Assembly (NCBI GenBank): GCA_000467935.1
Contig: KI259812.1
Location: forward strand, 49,224-113,223
DNA length: 64,000 bases
DNA from: Peptostreptococcaceae bacterium oral taxon 113 str. W5053
GTDB taxonomy: Bacteria; Bacillota; Clostridia; Tissierellales; Peptoniphilaceae
Reading direction: 5' to 3'
Numbering within the stretch: the first letter of the stretch is position 1; every line of letters begins with the position of its first letter. This document shows positions 37,595 through 47,218 of this stretch, piece after piece. A model generated the notes under the pieces. The model saw nothing but the letters and a program-made list of their open reading frames with translations. It searched no databases and was not told where the DNA came from. Made by a program: the position numbers and the translations under genes.

Positions 37595-37643
37595 GAGGGG
37601 GTCGAGTTTGTAACGGGAAGTTAAAAAAGATTGGAGGGAAGCT

Positions 37644-38894
37644 ATGATCTGTAAACAATGCGGAAGCGAATTATCTGAACGTGCAAAGTTCTGTTCGGTA
37701 TGTGGAAGTGCTGTAGAAGAAAATGATTTTGAAAGGGTTGATATATTCAACTTTGAACATTCAAGTGAAGAAGGGAAAATTGAAAAGGATGAAGCCGCAG
37801 ATGTGATTGCAGATTCACTTGAATCAGAACAGGATTTGGAAAGTTCCGATGAATCATTTTCAAATAAAAATTCGGAAGAGATTTGTTCGGAGGAAAAGCC
37901 GAAAAAAAGAAAAGGACTGTTGATTGCAGGACTTATTATAGCACTTGCCGTTCTTTTGATTTTGGTTGTTCCAAGGTTTTTAAAACGTTCCAAATATAAA
38001 AAAGCTGTTCAACTTATGAACAATGAGCAGTATGCGGAAGCGGAAGAATTGTTTTCTCAATTGGACTTTTTTGAAGATGCGCAAGAACGATTAGACCTTT
38101 GTCGAAAGTATTTGCAATATGAGACCGCTCAACGGTATTTGGAAGATAAGAATTATGAAGATGCCTATAATGAGTTTGAGGCCTTAGGAGAGTTTAAAGA
38201 TGCCCGAGAGCAAGCCGAATATTGTGAAAATGTCATGGATTATAATCGAGCTGAAGAGCTTTTTAAAGCGGAAAAGTATGACGAAGCAAAAGATCTGTAC
38301 ACGGACTTACCTTCTGAAAATTTTCCGGAGGCAAATGAGCGATATCATTATTGTGTGAACAAGATAAATTATCGGCAAGCGGATAAAGATTATAAGAACA
38401 AAAAATATTACAATGCTTATCAAGCTTTTACGAATCTCGGTTCTTTTGAAGATGCCAAAGCCCGTGCCGAACAATGTATACAGTCCTTTCCGGTGAGCGG
38501 AGAGACGTATCATAATAAAGACCATCAAAGCAAAGAGGTTTCTTTAATCATTGTGCCTCCTTCAAACGACGGAAATCAAAACTATATTAAAATTTATACC
38601 GATAAAAATCTTTTAATCAGTTGTATAACAATTAAACAGGGAGAACAGGCTAAAGTATTTTTAGCTCCGGGGAATTATAGAATAAAAACAGCTTACGGTC
38701 CTGAAAAGTCATGGTTCGGAGAAAAGGATATGTTTGGAGATAAAGGAATTTATTGGATATTGAGAAACGCAAGTGATAATAAAGATGTATTTTCCTTGCA
38801 AAGTGGGGGCATATACACGCTTACTTTGCGAAGCGGAGAGGATGTTCCGGGTGAAAAAATCAATTCGACAAAAGAAAATCGAAAAAATTTTTAG
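37644..38894 (+). CDS. Zinc-ribbon membrane protein with TPR-like repeats
   Basis: 416 residues. The first 22 form a zinc ribbon (CKQCGSELSERAKFCSVCG, two CxxC pairs). An acidic linker follows, then KKRK and one membrane helix (about 91-111). Outside, four helical repeats of about 45 residues each follow a pattern of YxxAxxLxxxxxYxxAxxxFxxLxxFxDAxERxxxC (TPR-like, ending with Cys or similar). The last about 130 residues are beta-rich (VSLIIVPPSND, GNYRIKTAYGP). Such zinc-ribbon/TPR proteins often accompany clostridial kinases and surface systems; no function is proven. TTGGAGGG precedes the ATG; 49 bases after the lipoprotein gene, so probably the same transcript. Confidence 0.7.
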   Translation: MICKQCGSELSERAKFCSVCGSAVEENDFERVDIFNFEHSSEEGKIEKDEAADVIADSLESEQDLESSDESFSNKNSEEICSEEKPKKRKGLLIAGLIIALAVLLILVVPRFLKRSKYKKAVQLMNNEQYAEAEELFSQLDFFEDAQERLDLCRKYLQYETAQRYLEDKNYEDAYNEFEALGEFKDAREQAEYCENVMDYNRAEELFKAEKYDEAKDLYTDLPSENFPEANERYHYCVNKINYRQADKDYKNKKYYNAYQAFTNLGSFEDAKARAEQCIQSFPVSGETYHNKDHQSKEVSLIIVPPSNDGNQNYIKIYTDKNLLISCITIKQGEQAKVFLAPGNYRIKTAYGPEKSWFGEKDMFGDKGIYWILRNASDNKDVFSLQSGGIYTLTLRSGEDVPGEKINSTKENRKNF

Positions 38895-39050
38895 AGAAAA
38901 AAATATCACATAATAAATCAAGAGAACACAAACCGCTGAGAAAAAAGAGTATTTTTTAAACATACAGAGAAATAAATGCAAAATGTGAAGAAAAATTAAC
39001 AAATTAAAAATCCCAGTATTTTAACAAATTGAACAGATTTTGTAACTATT

Positions 39051-39103
39051 AGTAACTTTTTTGTAACCAATTTATTGACAGTTTTTTTCATGTTTCGTAA
39101 ACT
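39051..39103 (+). promoter_or_regulatory. Promoter with WalR-like box ahead of the NlpC/P60 gene
   Basis: TTGACA (39075), 17-base spacer, TAAACT. Immediately upstream is AGTAAC-N5-TGTAAC (39051-39067), one base from the WalR/YycF box TGTWAH-N5-TGTWAH that controls cell-wall hydrolase genes in Firmicutes, and a further TGTAAC lies at 39041. The promoter is supported by sequence; WalR control is inferred. Confidence 0.5.
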
Positions 39104-39157
39104 ATAAAGGGTGATAGGATTTTCAAGAGGAAATCTTATCGGTTAGGAGGGTTTATA

Positions 39158-40366
39158 ATGAAAAAAACAGGACTTGGAGCAATTGCTCTCTCTGCTGTGA
39201 TCGGCTTTTCAGCATTGAGTCAATGGATGATTGATCCGGCTTATGCCTATACACAACAGTTAAAGAACAATGGACAAGGAATTGCTGTTCGTGCAGAAAA
39301 AAACGAACAAAAATCTTTTCATGGGTGGACCGCTTATGTGATGAATATCAGAGCCACAAAAGATGTCAATAGTACAAAGTTGGGTCTTTTAGATGTAGGT
39401 TCGGAAATCAAAGGAATTGACGAAGGAGAATGGATCCGTTTTTCTTATAAGGGACAGGATGCGTATTTAAAGAGAGAATATTTAAGTCAAGAAATTATAG
39501 AAACGGGAAAGCCTGTTGCTGTAGAAGAAAAAGTTGCCGAACAGGCTGAAAAAACTCAAGCTTCCAAGTTTTTACTGAAAGAAACTTTAAATGTTCGCAA
39601 ACTGCCCACTACGGAGTCCGAAAAGGTAGGTTTGCTTTATCAAGGACATAAGATGAACGGTATTTTGGTAGGGAATTGGGTGGAAATTCAATTTGAAGGA
39701 AAAACAGCTTATATAACAGCGCAATTTGTTGAAGAATTAAAGCCCGGGCAAGTGGACGAAAACGGAAACGAACAAGCGGTGAAAGGTGTTCGACAGGATG
39801 CTTTTGTCGGTTGGACTACAGATATTTTAAGAGTTCGTGCATTGCCTTCCGTAGACAGTGATGTTTTAGGGACGCTTCCAACCGGATTTAAAGTGGAAGG
39901 CAGTGTTCAAGAAGATTGGGTAGAATTTGATTATGAAGGCAAGCGTGCTTATGTGCATAAAAACTATCTTTCTACAAAAGAGGTAAAAGAGAAGCAAAGT
40001 CCGGAGATAGCCAACAATGTTCAAGGGATGGTGAATTTGGCCAAAAGCAAAGTGGGAAGTCCCTATGTATTCGCATCTTCCGGTCCGGACAGCTTTGACT
40101 GCAGCGGATTTGTAGCCTATTTGTATCGTGAAGTGATGGGAATTAATCTGCCCAGAAATTCAGAAGCACAATGGAACAGCGGATATGAAAAAATCGGTCT
40201 TGACAATCTTCAACCGGGGGATATTTTATATTATCCGGGTCATGTGGCTTTTTATATCGGAAACGGTCAATATATTCATGCTTCCACCTATGGAGTAGGT
40301 GTGGTATATGGCAATATGTCCGATCCCTATTCCGGGTCTTTTGTGGGAGCAATTCGCGTATTATAA
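39158..40366 (+). CDS. Secreted NlpC/P60 peptidoglycan hydrolase with three SH3 domains
   Basis: 402 residues. Signal peptide with AYA/YTQ cleavage near residue 30. Three bacterial SH3 domains at about 58-105, 135-180 and 213-265 (each with a xWxRxxxxGxxAYxxxxYL-like end, e.g. WIRFSYKGQDAYLKREYL) bind the wall. The C-terminal about 115 residues are NlpC/P60: SPYVFASSGPDSFDCSGFVAYLY contains the catalytic Cys, GHVAFYIGNGQYIHAS the His and the third polar residue. It cuts stem peptides in peptidoglycan outside the cell during growth or separation. TTAGGAGGG precedes the ATG. The promoter carries a WalR-like box. Confidence 0.9.
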   Translation: MKKTGLGAIALSAVIGFSALSQWMIDPAYAYTQQLKNNGQGIAVRAEKNEQKSFHGWTAYVMNIRATKDVNSTKLGLLDVGSEIKGIDEGEWIRFSYKGQDAYLKREYLSQEIIETGKPVAVEEKVAEQAEKTQASKFLLKETLNVRKLPTTESEKVGLLYQGHKMNGILVGNWVEIQFEGKTAYITAQFVEELKPGQVDENGNEQAVKGVRQDAFVGWTTDILRVRALPSVDSDVLGTLPTGFKVEGSVQEDWVEFDYEGKRAYVHKNYLSTKEVKEKQSPEIANNVQGMVNLAKSKVGSPYVFASSGPDSFDCSGFVAYLYREVMGINLPRNSEAQWNSGYEKIGLDNLQPGDILYYPGHVAFYIGNGQYIHASTYGVGVVYGNMSDPYSGSFVGAIRVL

Positions 40367-40380
40367 GAAAAGAGCAAAAG

Positions 40381-40406
40381 GAGTTCGTCATGGCGGACTC
40401 TTTTTT
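40381..40406 (+). terminator. Intrinsic terminator of the NlpC/P60 gene
   Basis: GAGTTCGTC and GGCGGACTC pair (two G-U) and are followed by six T. Confidence 0.75.
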
Positions 40407-40445
40407 ATTGGCATAAGGGAAAGGAGCTTTAAAACGAAAGCTTGC

Positions 40446-40474
40446 TTTAAATGCATGGGGACATGGTGTATAAT
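40446..40474 (+). promoter_or_regulatory. Promoter of the glmU-prs-pth operon
   Basis: TTTAAA, 17-base spacer, TATAAT. The -10 is perfect, the -35 weak. It lies 35 bases before the glmU start. Confidence 0.55.
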
Positions 40475-40508
40475 AGATGTGAATTTTAAAGTTAAGGGAG
40501 AGAGTGTA

Positions 40509-41873
40509 ATGAGAAAAGCAATTATTTTGGCGGCCGGAGAAGGCACTCGAATGAAGTCTAAGTATTCAAAGGCGCTTTTTTCAATATTAAATAAACCTAT
40601 TATTCAATATGTAACGGACGTAATCAAAGAGGCCGGTATAGAAGAATATATTTTGATTGCAGGGAAAAATTTAGAGGATTTGAAAAATTTATATGGGGAT
40701 GAAGCTCGTTATGCAGTACAGGAAATCGGTCCGGGAAAGCCTTACGGAACCGGTTATGCGGCAAAGCTCGGCTTAGATTTTATCCAAGATGAAGATTCGG
40801 TTTTAATTCTTTGTGCCGATGCACCTTTGTTTCAACCGGAAGGCTTAAAGGCGCTTATGAATCATCGGGAAAAGAATAAAGAAGCGGCCAGATGTTATGC
40901 GGCCAGATTAGAAAATCCTTTCGGATATGGGCGTATGATTTATAAAGGGGATAAACTGATAAAAATTGTGGAAGAAAAAGATGCCGACCAAGAGGAAAAA
41001 AAAGTGAATTTGGTCAATTCCGGAGTTCACGCGTTTGAAGGGAAAGCTTTAAAATTCGCTTTGGGAAAACTTTCTGTGGACAATGCTCAAGGAGAATATT
41101 ATTTGACGGATGCTATTGAGATCCTTTTAAAGCAAGGGGAAAAAGTCGGTTTGGATGTGTTGAAAGATTCTTCCGAGATGATGGGTGTCAACTCAAAAGT
41201 CCAACTGGCTCAAGTGGAAAATATTCTGCGTAAACGAGTGAATGAAGAATATATGCTTCAAGGTGTAATTTTGGAAAATCCGGATAGGATTTTTATCCAG
41301 CCGGGTGTGGTTATCGGTAGAGATACTCGTATTGAGGCGGGATGTCGAATAACGGGAGAAACCGTAATCGGAGAAGACTCCAGCATTGAAAGCGGCAGCA
41401 TTATCTCCAATTGTAGAATCGGAAATAATGTGCGAATCAGGCAAAGTGTTTTGGAAGACTCTGTTTTGGAAGACAACGTAGATATAGGACCTTTTGCCCA
41501 TTTAAGACCCAAAGCATATTTGAAGAAGAAAGTTCACGTGGGCAATTTTGTAGAAGTGAAAAATGCAACGATGGGTGAAGGTGCAAAAGCCGGACATTTG
41601 GCTTATATCGGCGATGCGGAGCTTAAAGGAGACAATAACATCGGTTGCGGCGTTATCTTCGTCAATTATGACGGCAAAAATAAGCATCGTTCTGTTGTGG
41701 AAAAAGGTGCTTTTATCGGCAGTAATGCCAATATTGTGGCGCCGGTACATATTGGAGAAGACGCTTATATTGCGGCAGGTTCCACCATTACAAAAGATGT
41801 GGAAAAGAAAGCCCTGGCATTGGAGCGTTCCGAGCAAAAAATAGTCATGGATTGGGTAGAGAGAAAAAGATAA
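40509..41873 (+). CDS. glmU: Bifunctional UDP-GlcNAc pyrophosphorylase / glucosamine-1-phosphate N-acetyltransferase
   Basis: 454 residues from the ATG at 40509 (AAGGGAGAGAG upstream). The N-terminal uridylyltransferase begins AIILAAGEGTRMKSKYSKAL, the nucleotide-binding loop, with LCADAPL for the metal. The C-terminal left-handed beta-helix has many hexapeptide repeats (e.g. IGNNVRIRQS, IGPFAHLRP), with the acetyl-transfer region VGNFVEVKNATMGEGAKAGHLAYIGDA. It makes UDP-GlcNAc for peptidoglycan and other glycans, and so also the likely donor sugar for surface polymers. The last 21 bases run past the start region of prs, whose ATG follows 29 bases after its stop. Confidence 0.95.
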   Translation: MRKAIILAAGEGTRMKSKYSKALFSILNKPIIQYVTDVIKEAGIEEYILIAGKNLEDLKNLYGDEARYAVQEIGPGKPYGTGYAAKLGLDFIQDEDSVLILCADAPLFQPEGLKALMNHREKNKEAARCYAARLENPFGYGRMIYKGDKLIKIVEEKDADQEEKKVNLVNSGVHAFEGKALKFALGKLSVDNAQGEYYLTDAIEILLKQGEKVGLDVLKDSSEMMGVNSKVQLAQVENILRKRVNEEYMLQGVILENPDRIFIQPGVVIGRDTRIEAGCRITGETVIGEDSSIESGSIISNCRIGNNVRIRQSVLEDSVLEDNVDIGPFAHLRPKAYLKKKVHVGNFVEVKNATMGEGAKAGHLAYIGDAELKGDNNIGCGVIFVNYDGKNKHRSVVEKGAFIGSNANIVAPVHIGEDAYIAAGSTITKDVEKKALALERSEQKIVMDWVERKR

Positions 41874-41902
41874 AGATAAAGAGACAAGGGGGAAAACTTA
41901 AA

Positions 41903-42889
41903 ATGAAAATTGAGATGGGTACGGGATTAAAGGTAGCGCCGATGAAATTATTTTGCGGAACTTCCAACATGACATTGGCGGAAGAAATTGCTTCCTATGT
42001 GGGGCAGCCCTTGGGGCAATTGGAAGCGGGTCATTTTCAAGATGGAGAAAGTTTTGTAAATATTGGTGAAACCGTTCGGGGATACGATATCTTTTTGATT
42101 CAGTCCACCTGTACGCCGGTAAATGACAATTTGATGCAAACGTTGATTATAATTGATGCCTTTAAACGTGCATCTGCAGGCAGAATCAATGTGGTTCTAC
42201 CTTACTACGGCTATGCCAGACAAGACCGTAAAACTAAGGGGAGAGAACCGATTACCGCGAAATTGGTGGCAAATCTTTTGACCGTTGCGGGAGCGGACAG
42301 AGTGATTGCCATGGATTTACATGCCGGTCAAATTCAAGGCTATTTTGATATTCCTTTGGATCATTTGCAAGCGGCAGGGATCTTGGCACGTTACTTTCGA
42401 GATAAAGGGTTAACTGCCGAAGACACTGTAGTTGTTTCCCCCGACATCGGAGGTGTATCTCGTGCACGAGCTTTTGCGGAACTTTTGAATCTTCCCATTG
42501 CGATTATCGAAAAACGTCGCCCCAAACCCAATGAATCCAAAGTGATGAATATCATTGGAGATATTTCGGGTAAGCATGCCATTTTAATTGACGATATTAT
42601 TGATACCGCCGGAACGATTACCAATGCGGCGAAAGCGGTTAAAGAAAATGGAGCTAAAGATGTCTTTATCTGTGCATCTCATGGCGTATTATCCGGCTCA
42701 GCGGTAGAGCGTATTGAAAACAGCGTGGTAGAAGAATGTGTTATCACCAATACCGTTCCTTTCACCGCACAAAAGAAAGATTCCAAGATTCATGTTGTTA
42801 GCGTTGCCAAAATGTTTGCGGAAGCCATCTTGGCGGTGAATATGAATCAATCCGTAAGCAAATTGTTAAATCGATTGGGGAACAAGTGA
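41903..42889 (+). CDS. prs: Ribose-phosphate pyrophosphokinase
   Basis: 328 residues. Makes PRPP from ribose 5-phosphate and ATP for nucleotide, NAD and amino acid synthesis. MKLFCGTSNMTLAEEIASYV is the usual start of the fold, FQDGESFVNI and LPYYGYARQDRK carry the ATP-binding residues, MDLHAGQIQGYFD the metal site, and ILIDDIIDTAGTI the PRPP loop. The ATG at 41903 has AAGGGGG upstream; the ATG at 41942 (closer to the family N-terminus) is an alternative. It ends with a GTGA overlap with pth. hpt and pncB in this window use its product. Confidence 0.95.
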   Translation: MKIEMGTGLKVAPMKLFCGTSNMTLAEEIASYVGQPLGQLEAGHFQDGESFVNIGETVRGYDIFLIQSTCTPVNDNLMQTLIIIDAFKRASAGRINVVLPYYGYARQDRKTKGREPITAKLVANLLTVAGADRVIAMDLHAGQIQGYFDIPLDHLQAAGILARYFRDKGLTAEDTVVVSPDIGGVSRARAFAELLNLPIAIIEKRRPKPNESKVMNIIGDISGKHAILIDDIIDTAGTITNAAKAVKENGAKDVFICASHGVLSGSAVERIENSVVEECVITNTVPFTAQKKDSKIHVVSVAKMFAEAILAVNMNQSVSKLLNRLGNK

Positions 42890-43464
42890 TTTTGGTAGTC
42901 GGTCTGGGAAATCCGGGCAATCAATACGAAAATACCAGGCATAATGTGGGCTTTTTAACGGTGGATATTTTAGCAAAAAAATTAAACAGTTCCGTCAAAA
43001 AATTAAAGTTCAAATCTCTTTATGGAGAAACAAGATTGAATACAGAGAAATTAATTTTAATTAAACCCCAAACATTTATGAATAATTCCGGGGAAAGTGT
43101 TCGAGAATGGGTGAACTTTTACAAAGTACCGCCGGAAAATCTGATTGTCATTCAAGACGATATCGATATCCCCTTTGCCACTTTAAGACTTAGACAAAAG
43201 GGAAGTGCAGGGACACACAATGGAATGAAGTCCATCATTTATCAGATTCAAAAAGATAACTTTCCCAGAGTGAAAATCGGTGTAGGTCAAAAAAACGGAC
43301 AAATGGATTTGGCGGATTTTGTCCTCTCGGGATTTGTCAAAGAGGAACAAAAAGCCATTGAAGAGGCTATTCTATTGGCGGCAGATGCGGTTTTGGATAT
43401 TGTCAAAAACGGCATAGAACATGCCATGAATCGATACAACATGCGAAAGAAAAGTTCCCTTTGA
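42886..43464 (+). CDS. pth: Peptidyl-tRNA hydrolase
   Basis: 192 residues. Frees tRNA from peptidyl-tRNA that has dropped off ribosomes. VVGLGNPGNQYENTRHNVGF carries the catalytic His, KPQTFMNNSGESV the substrate-binding Asn residues, and VIQDDIDIPFATLRLRQKGS with GTHNGMKSI the remaining signatures. The start is GTG, overlapping the prs stop by four bases. Its terminator (43491-43530) is a perfect 13-bp stem. The glmU-prs-pth-mfd order is a strong Firmicutes marker. Confidence 0.95.
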   Translation: MILVVGLGNPGNQYENTRHNVGFLTVDILAKKLNSSVKKLKFKSLYGETRLNTEKLILIKPQTFMNNSGESVREWVNFYKVPPENLIVIQDDIDIPFATLRLRQKGSAGTHNGMKSIIYQIQKDNFPRVKIGVGQKNGQMDLADFVLSGFVKEEQKAIEEAILLAADAVLDIVKNGIEHAMNRYNMRKKSSL

Positions 43465-43490
43465 GGAAAACGACAAAAAAGAAAATGAAA

Positions 43491-43533
43491 AAAACGATAT
43501 GTAGAGCCGTAAGGGAGTACATATCGTTTTTCT
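43491..43533 (+). terminator. Intrinsic terminator after pth
   Basis: AAAACGATATGTA and TACATATCGTTTT form a perfect 13-bp stem with a 14-base loop, ending in T-rich sequence. The A-rich 5' side makes it usable in both directions. Confidence 0.8.
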
Positions 43534-43677
43534 TTAAACAGGTGTTATGGGAGTGTATCGGTTTTTGTCCTTTGATGAATTCGTTGAATAGAAACTTGAC
43601 AGTGATGCATGAATCGGTTCACTTTGTGTAAAAAATATTTCATTGAAAATAAAAAATTCGATGAATTATGGACTTTT

Positions 43678-43705
43678 TTGTTAAAATTTTTTCTCGTGAT
43701 ATAAT
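43678..43705 (+). promoter_or_regulatory. Promoter of mfd
   Basis: TTGTTA, 16-base spacer, TATAAT, ending 27 bases before the mfd ATG. The remaining gap (43534-43677) shows no gene. Confidence 0.6.
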
Positions 43706-43732
43706 AGGATGCGAGAATAGACGGAGGAGTAT

Positions 43733-46700
43733 ATGAAAGAATTAAAGGAAGTACTTCCCTATCAGGAGTTGAGAGAGGGAATTCAAAAAAAACAATCGAT
43801 TCATCTGCACGGATTGATTCCGGAAGCATATCCTCTTTTGTTGGCGTCTTTGTTTGAAGAAACCCGAGAAAATTTTTTGGTGCTGACGGAAAACGAGCGA
43901 AGTGCCAAAAAATTGGCGGAAGCGGTCAATTTGCTTATTCCGGGGAAGGCTTATTGGTATTCTGCACAAAGTATGAATTTTTATAATTTACGTTCTTTAG
44001 ATGATGAAGGCAGGCATTTAAGATTAAAAACACTCATGGATCTTGCCAAGAAAAGGACGAGGATCGTGTTTTCTTCTATCCGTGCTTTAAGGAATAAAAT
44101 CAGTACAAAGAAAGCTTTTCAGAAAGAATGCTTTCGTCTGGACTTGGATTTTGAAGGAGAAATAGAGGAGATTTCAAAGAAGCTTTTATTCCTTCGTTAC
44201 AGACCGGTTCAACGGGTGGAGGCCGTTGGAGATTTTTCCGTTCGCGGGGGAATTTTGGATATTTTTCCCGCCCATGAAGAACTCCCTGTGCGAATAGAGT
44301 TTTTCGATACGCAGATTGACTCTATTCGGAAATTTTCCGTAGAAGACCAACGTTCTTTGGAAAATATTCAAGAAGTGAGCATCGGACCGGCAACAGAAAT
44401 CATTTTTTCTGCCGAGGAATTGGCAGAGGCGGGCAAAGGGCTTTCCCAAGATTTATCCCAAGGGTTAAAAAAAATCGGTGTGGATTTGAATCGACTGAAG
44501 GATAAATTTTCCAATTTAATCGACGCCGTAAACACGGGAAATTATTTGGAAAATACCGAATTATTACTACCCTATTTAAAAGCAGAGTCCTATGGGATTT
44601 TGACGGATTATTTTGAAATCGTCTTTACGATGAATTTAGACAATTTATATACCATGGCTCAAGGAGAAGAACGTGCTTTTATGGAAGATGTATCCTATCA
44701 AATGGAAAAAGGGGAAGCGATGGACAGCCATCAAAGAATGGTCTTTTCCACAGAAGAAATTTTCGGGCATTTGCGAAAAAAGACTTTGGTGAATTTAGAG
44801 CTTTTGATGAAGCCGACAAAACTTTTTACACCGGAAAAATCGATTTATTTTCAAGGGATTGAGGCGGAAAAATTCCATCGAAAGCTGGATTTGTTCTTGG
44901 AACGGATAGAGGCTTATGTAAAAGAAAAATATAAAATTTATTTATATATTGGAGATTCCAGGAGACAGGAGACGATTCTCAAATTGTTGCAGGAAAAAAA
45001 TTTTCCCATTTTCGGACAGGAGAAGGGTTCTATTTCTTTGTGTTCAGAAAATCTTTCCGGCGGTGTAATTTTTCCTCAAGGGAAAGTGGTCATCTTTACC
45101 ATGCAGGAAATCTTCGGTCGAAGTAAAGAACAAAAGCCGGTTTCCAAAAAGAAAAAAGATAATTTTCTTCGGGCGGAGGATTTAAAACCGGGGGATTTCG
45201 TAGTGCATGAAAGTTATGGCATCGGTCGCTTTGAAAATGTAGTTCAAGAGGAAAGGCAGGGCATTCGCAAAGACTATCTTCTCATTGCTTACGGCAGTGG
45301 GGATCGATTGTATATTCCGACAGATCAACTCAATTTAATTCAAAAATATATTGGAGCGGGGGCGGATAAGGAACCGAAACTCTCTCGCTTGTCCACCGCT
45401 GAATGGACAAAAACCAAACGTCGAGCCAAGAAAATCTTGGAGGAAATTGCCGAAGATTTGGTTCGTTTATATGCGAAAAGAGAGACGGTTCAAGGGTTTG
45501 CCTTTTCTCCTGACGATGCTTGGCAAAGGGAATTTGAGGACAGCTTCCCCTATGAAGAAACTCCTTCTCAATTGGAGAGTTTGGAGGAAATCAAGAAAGA
45601 TATGGAAGCTCCCAAACCCATGGATCGGGTACTTTGCGGAGATGTAGGCTATGGGAAAACGGAAGTGGCTCTTCGTGCAGCGTTTAAAGCGATTTTAGAC
45701 GGTAAACAGGTGGCTTTTCTGGTTCCTACCACGATATTGGCGGAACAACATTATCGTACGGCTTTGGAACGTTTTGCCAAACAAGGGGTGGAAGTAGAAA
45801 TGCTCAGTCGTTTTCGGACTCCTTCCAAACAAAAAGAGATTATGAAACGAGCGCAAGAAGGTCAAGTGGATTTGATTATCGGAACTCATCGCCTTTTATC
45901 CAAGGATATGAAATATAAGGATTTGGGACTTTTGATTATCGACGAAGAGCAGCGCTTCGGCGTAAGACATAAAGAAAAAATTAAAAGTGTTCAGGAAAAA
46001 GTCGATGTCTTGACCTTGTCCGCCACTCCTATTCCAAGGACATTACAAATGGGTTTGGTAGGGATTCGAGATATGAGTTATCTGACAGAACCGCCGGGAG
46101 AGCGATTCCCGGTAACCACCTATGTAACCGAATTTCACGAAAATCTAATTGCGCAGGCACTACGTCGGGAATTGGATCGGAAGGGGCAGGTTTATTTTGT
46201 TTATAATAATGTGGCACAGATGGAGAAAATGTATCAACGAATTTACGCGATGGTGCCCGGTGCGAAAATTGCTATCGGTCACGGTCAAATGTCGGAACGG
46301 GAACTGGAAAAAGTGATGCGTTCCTTTGTGGATGGAGAAATCGATATTTTACTTTGCTCGACCATTATCGAGACGGGCATGGACATTCATAATGTAAACA
46401 CATTGGTTATTTACGAAGCGGATCGAATGGGATTAAGTCAACTCTATCAGCTAAAGGGTAGAATCGGTCGGGGAAATCGTGCAGGCTATGCGTATTTTAC
46501 CTATCCTGAGGGAAAAGTTTTAACGGAAATCGCCCAAAAAAGATTATTAGCCATTCGAGATTTCACCGCTTTCGGTTCCGGATTTAAAATCGCCATGCGG
46601 GATTTGGAACTGCGCGGAGCGGGGAATCTTTTAGGTGAAAGTCAAAGCGGACATATTGAAGCCATCGGCTATGAACTGTATGTGAAATATATGGAGCAGG

Positions 46701-47203
46701 CTTTGAAAAAAGTCAAAGGGGAAGAGATTGTACCCGAAGAAAAAGAGTTTACCGTAGAATTGGCGGTAGATGCCTATATTCCGACAGAATATATTTCGGA
46801 CATGGATCAAAAATTGGAGATGTATAAAAAAATTGCGGATATCGGAAGTGTAGAGGACAAAGAACGGCTGTACGAGGAAATGACCGACCGATTTTCCGAG
46901 GTGCCGTCCTGTGTAGTTAATTTAATGGAAATCGCCTACTTAAAGGTTTTAGGGAAAGAAGCAGGCTTTACTTCGATTAAAGGAAATAGGGATACATTGA
47001 CTTTCCATTGGGATACGATTGAAGCTTGTAAACCTTTGATGGTGGCGGAACTAAATCATATCTTAAAGGATAAAATTCACTTTGCACTGACACAAAAGCC
47101 GTCGGTACAGATTAAAATAAACAAAAACGCTTTAAATACGGCATCTGATTTTTTGGGGCTGGTCAATCGGATAAAAAGTGGTATAATGAAAAAGAATTCT
47201 TAA
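43733..47203 (+). CDS. mfd: Transcription-repair coupling factor
   Basis: 1156 residues. Removes RNA polymerase stalled at DNA damage and recruits UvrA. UvrB-like N-terminal domains (e.g. VEAVGDFSVRGGILDIFP) are followed by the RNA-polymerase interaction domain (GDFVVHESYGIGRFENVV, about 480), then a RecG-like translocase with Walker A GDVGYGKTEVALRAA, DEEQRFGV in place of a DEAD box, LSATPIPRTL, and motif VI GRIGRGNRAGYAYF. The C-terminal TRCF domain ends with the usual DMDQKLEMYKKIA. GACGGAGGAGT precedes the ATG. A lipoprotein foldase gene follows after 15 bases. Confidence 0.96.
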   Translation: MKELKEVLPYQELREGIQKKQSIHLHGLIPEAYPLLLASLFEETRENFLVLTENERSAKKLAEAVNLLIPGKAYWYSAQSMNFYNLRSLDDEGRHLRLKTLMDLAKKRTRIVFSSIRALRNKISTKKAFQKECFRLDLDFEGEIEEISKKLLFLRYRPVQRVEAVGDFSVRGGILDIFPAHEELPVRIEFFDTQIDSIRKFSVEDQRSLENIQEVSIGPATEIIFSAEELAEAGKGLSQDLSQGLKKIGVDLNRLKDKFSNLIDAVNTGNYLENTELLLPYLKAESYGILTDYFEIVFTMNLDNLYTMAQGEERAFMEDVSYQMEKGEAMDSHQRMVFSTEEIFGHLRKKTLVNLELLMKPTKLFTPEKSIYFQGIEAEKFHRKLDLFLERIEAYVKEKYKIYLYIGDSRRQETILKLLQEKNFPIFGQEKGSISLCSENLSGGVIFPQGKVVIFTMQEIFGRSKEQKPVSKKKKDNFLRAEDLKPGDFVVHESYGIGRFENVVQEERQGIRKDYLLIAYGSGDRLYIPTDQLNLIQKYIGAGADKEPKLSRLSTAEWTKTKRRAKKILEEIAEDLVRLYAKRETVQGFAFSPDDAWQREFEDSFPYEETPSQLESLEEIKKDMEAPKPMDRVLCGDVGYGKTEVALRAAFKAILDGKQVAFLVPTTILAEQHYRTALERFAKQGVEVEMLSRFRTPSKQKEIMKRAQEGQVDLIIGTHRLLSKDMKYKDLGLLIIDEEQRFGVRHKEKIKSVQEKVDVLTLSATPIPRTLQMGLVGIRDMSYLTEPPGERFPVTTYVTEFHENLIAQALRRELDRKGQVYFVYNNVAQMEKMYQRIYAMVPGAKIAIGHGQMSERELEKVMRSFVDGEIDILLCSTIIETGMDIHNVNTLVIYEADRMGLSQLYQLKGRIGRGNRAGYAYFTYPEGKVLTEIAQKRLLAIRDFTAFGSGFKIAMRDLELRGAGNLLGESQSGHIEAIGYELYVKYMEQALKKVKGEEIVPEEKEFTVELAVDAYIPTEYISDMDQKLEMYKKIADIGSVEDKERLYEEMTDRFSEVPSCVVNLMEIAYLKVLGKEAGFTSIKGNRDTLTFHWDTIEACKPLMVAELNHILKDKIHFALTQKPSVQIKINKNALNTASDFLGLVNRIKSGIMKKNS

Positions 47204-47218
47204 AAAGGAGTGAATTTT

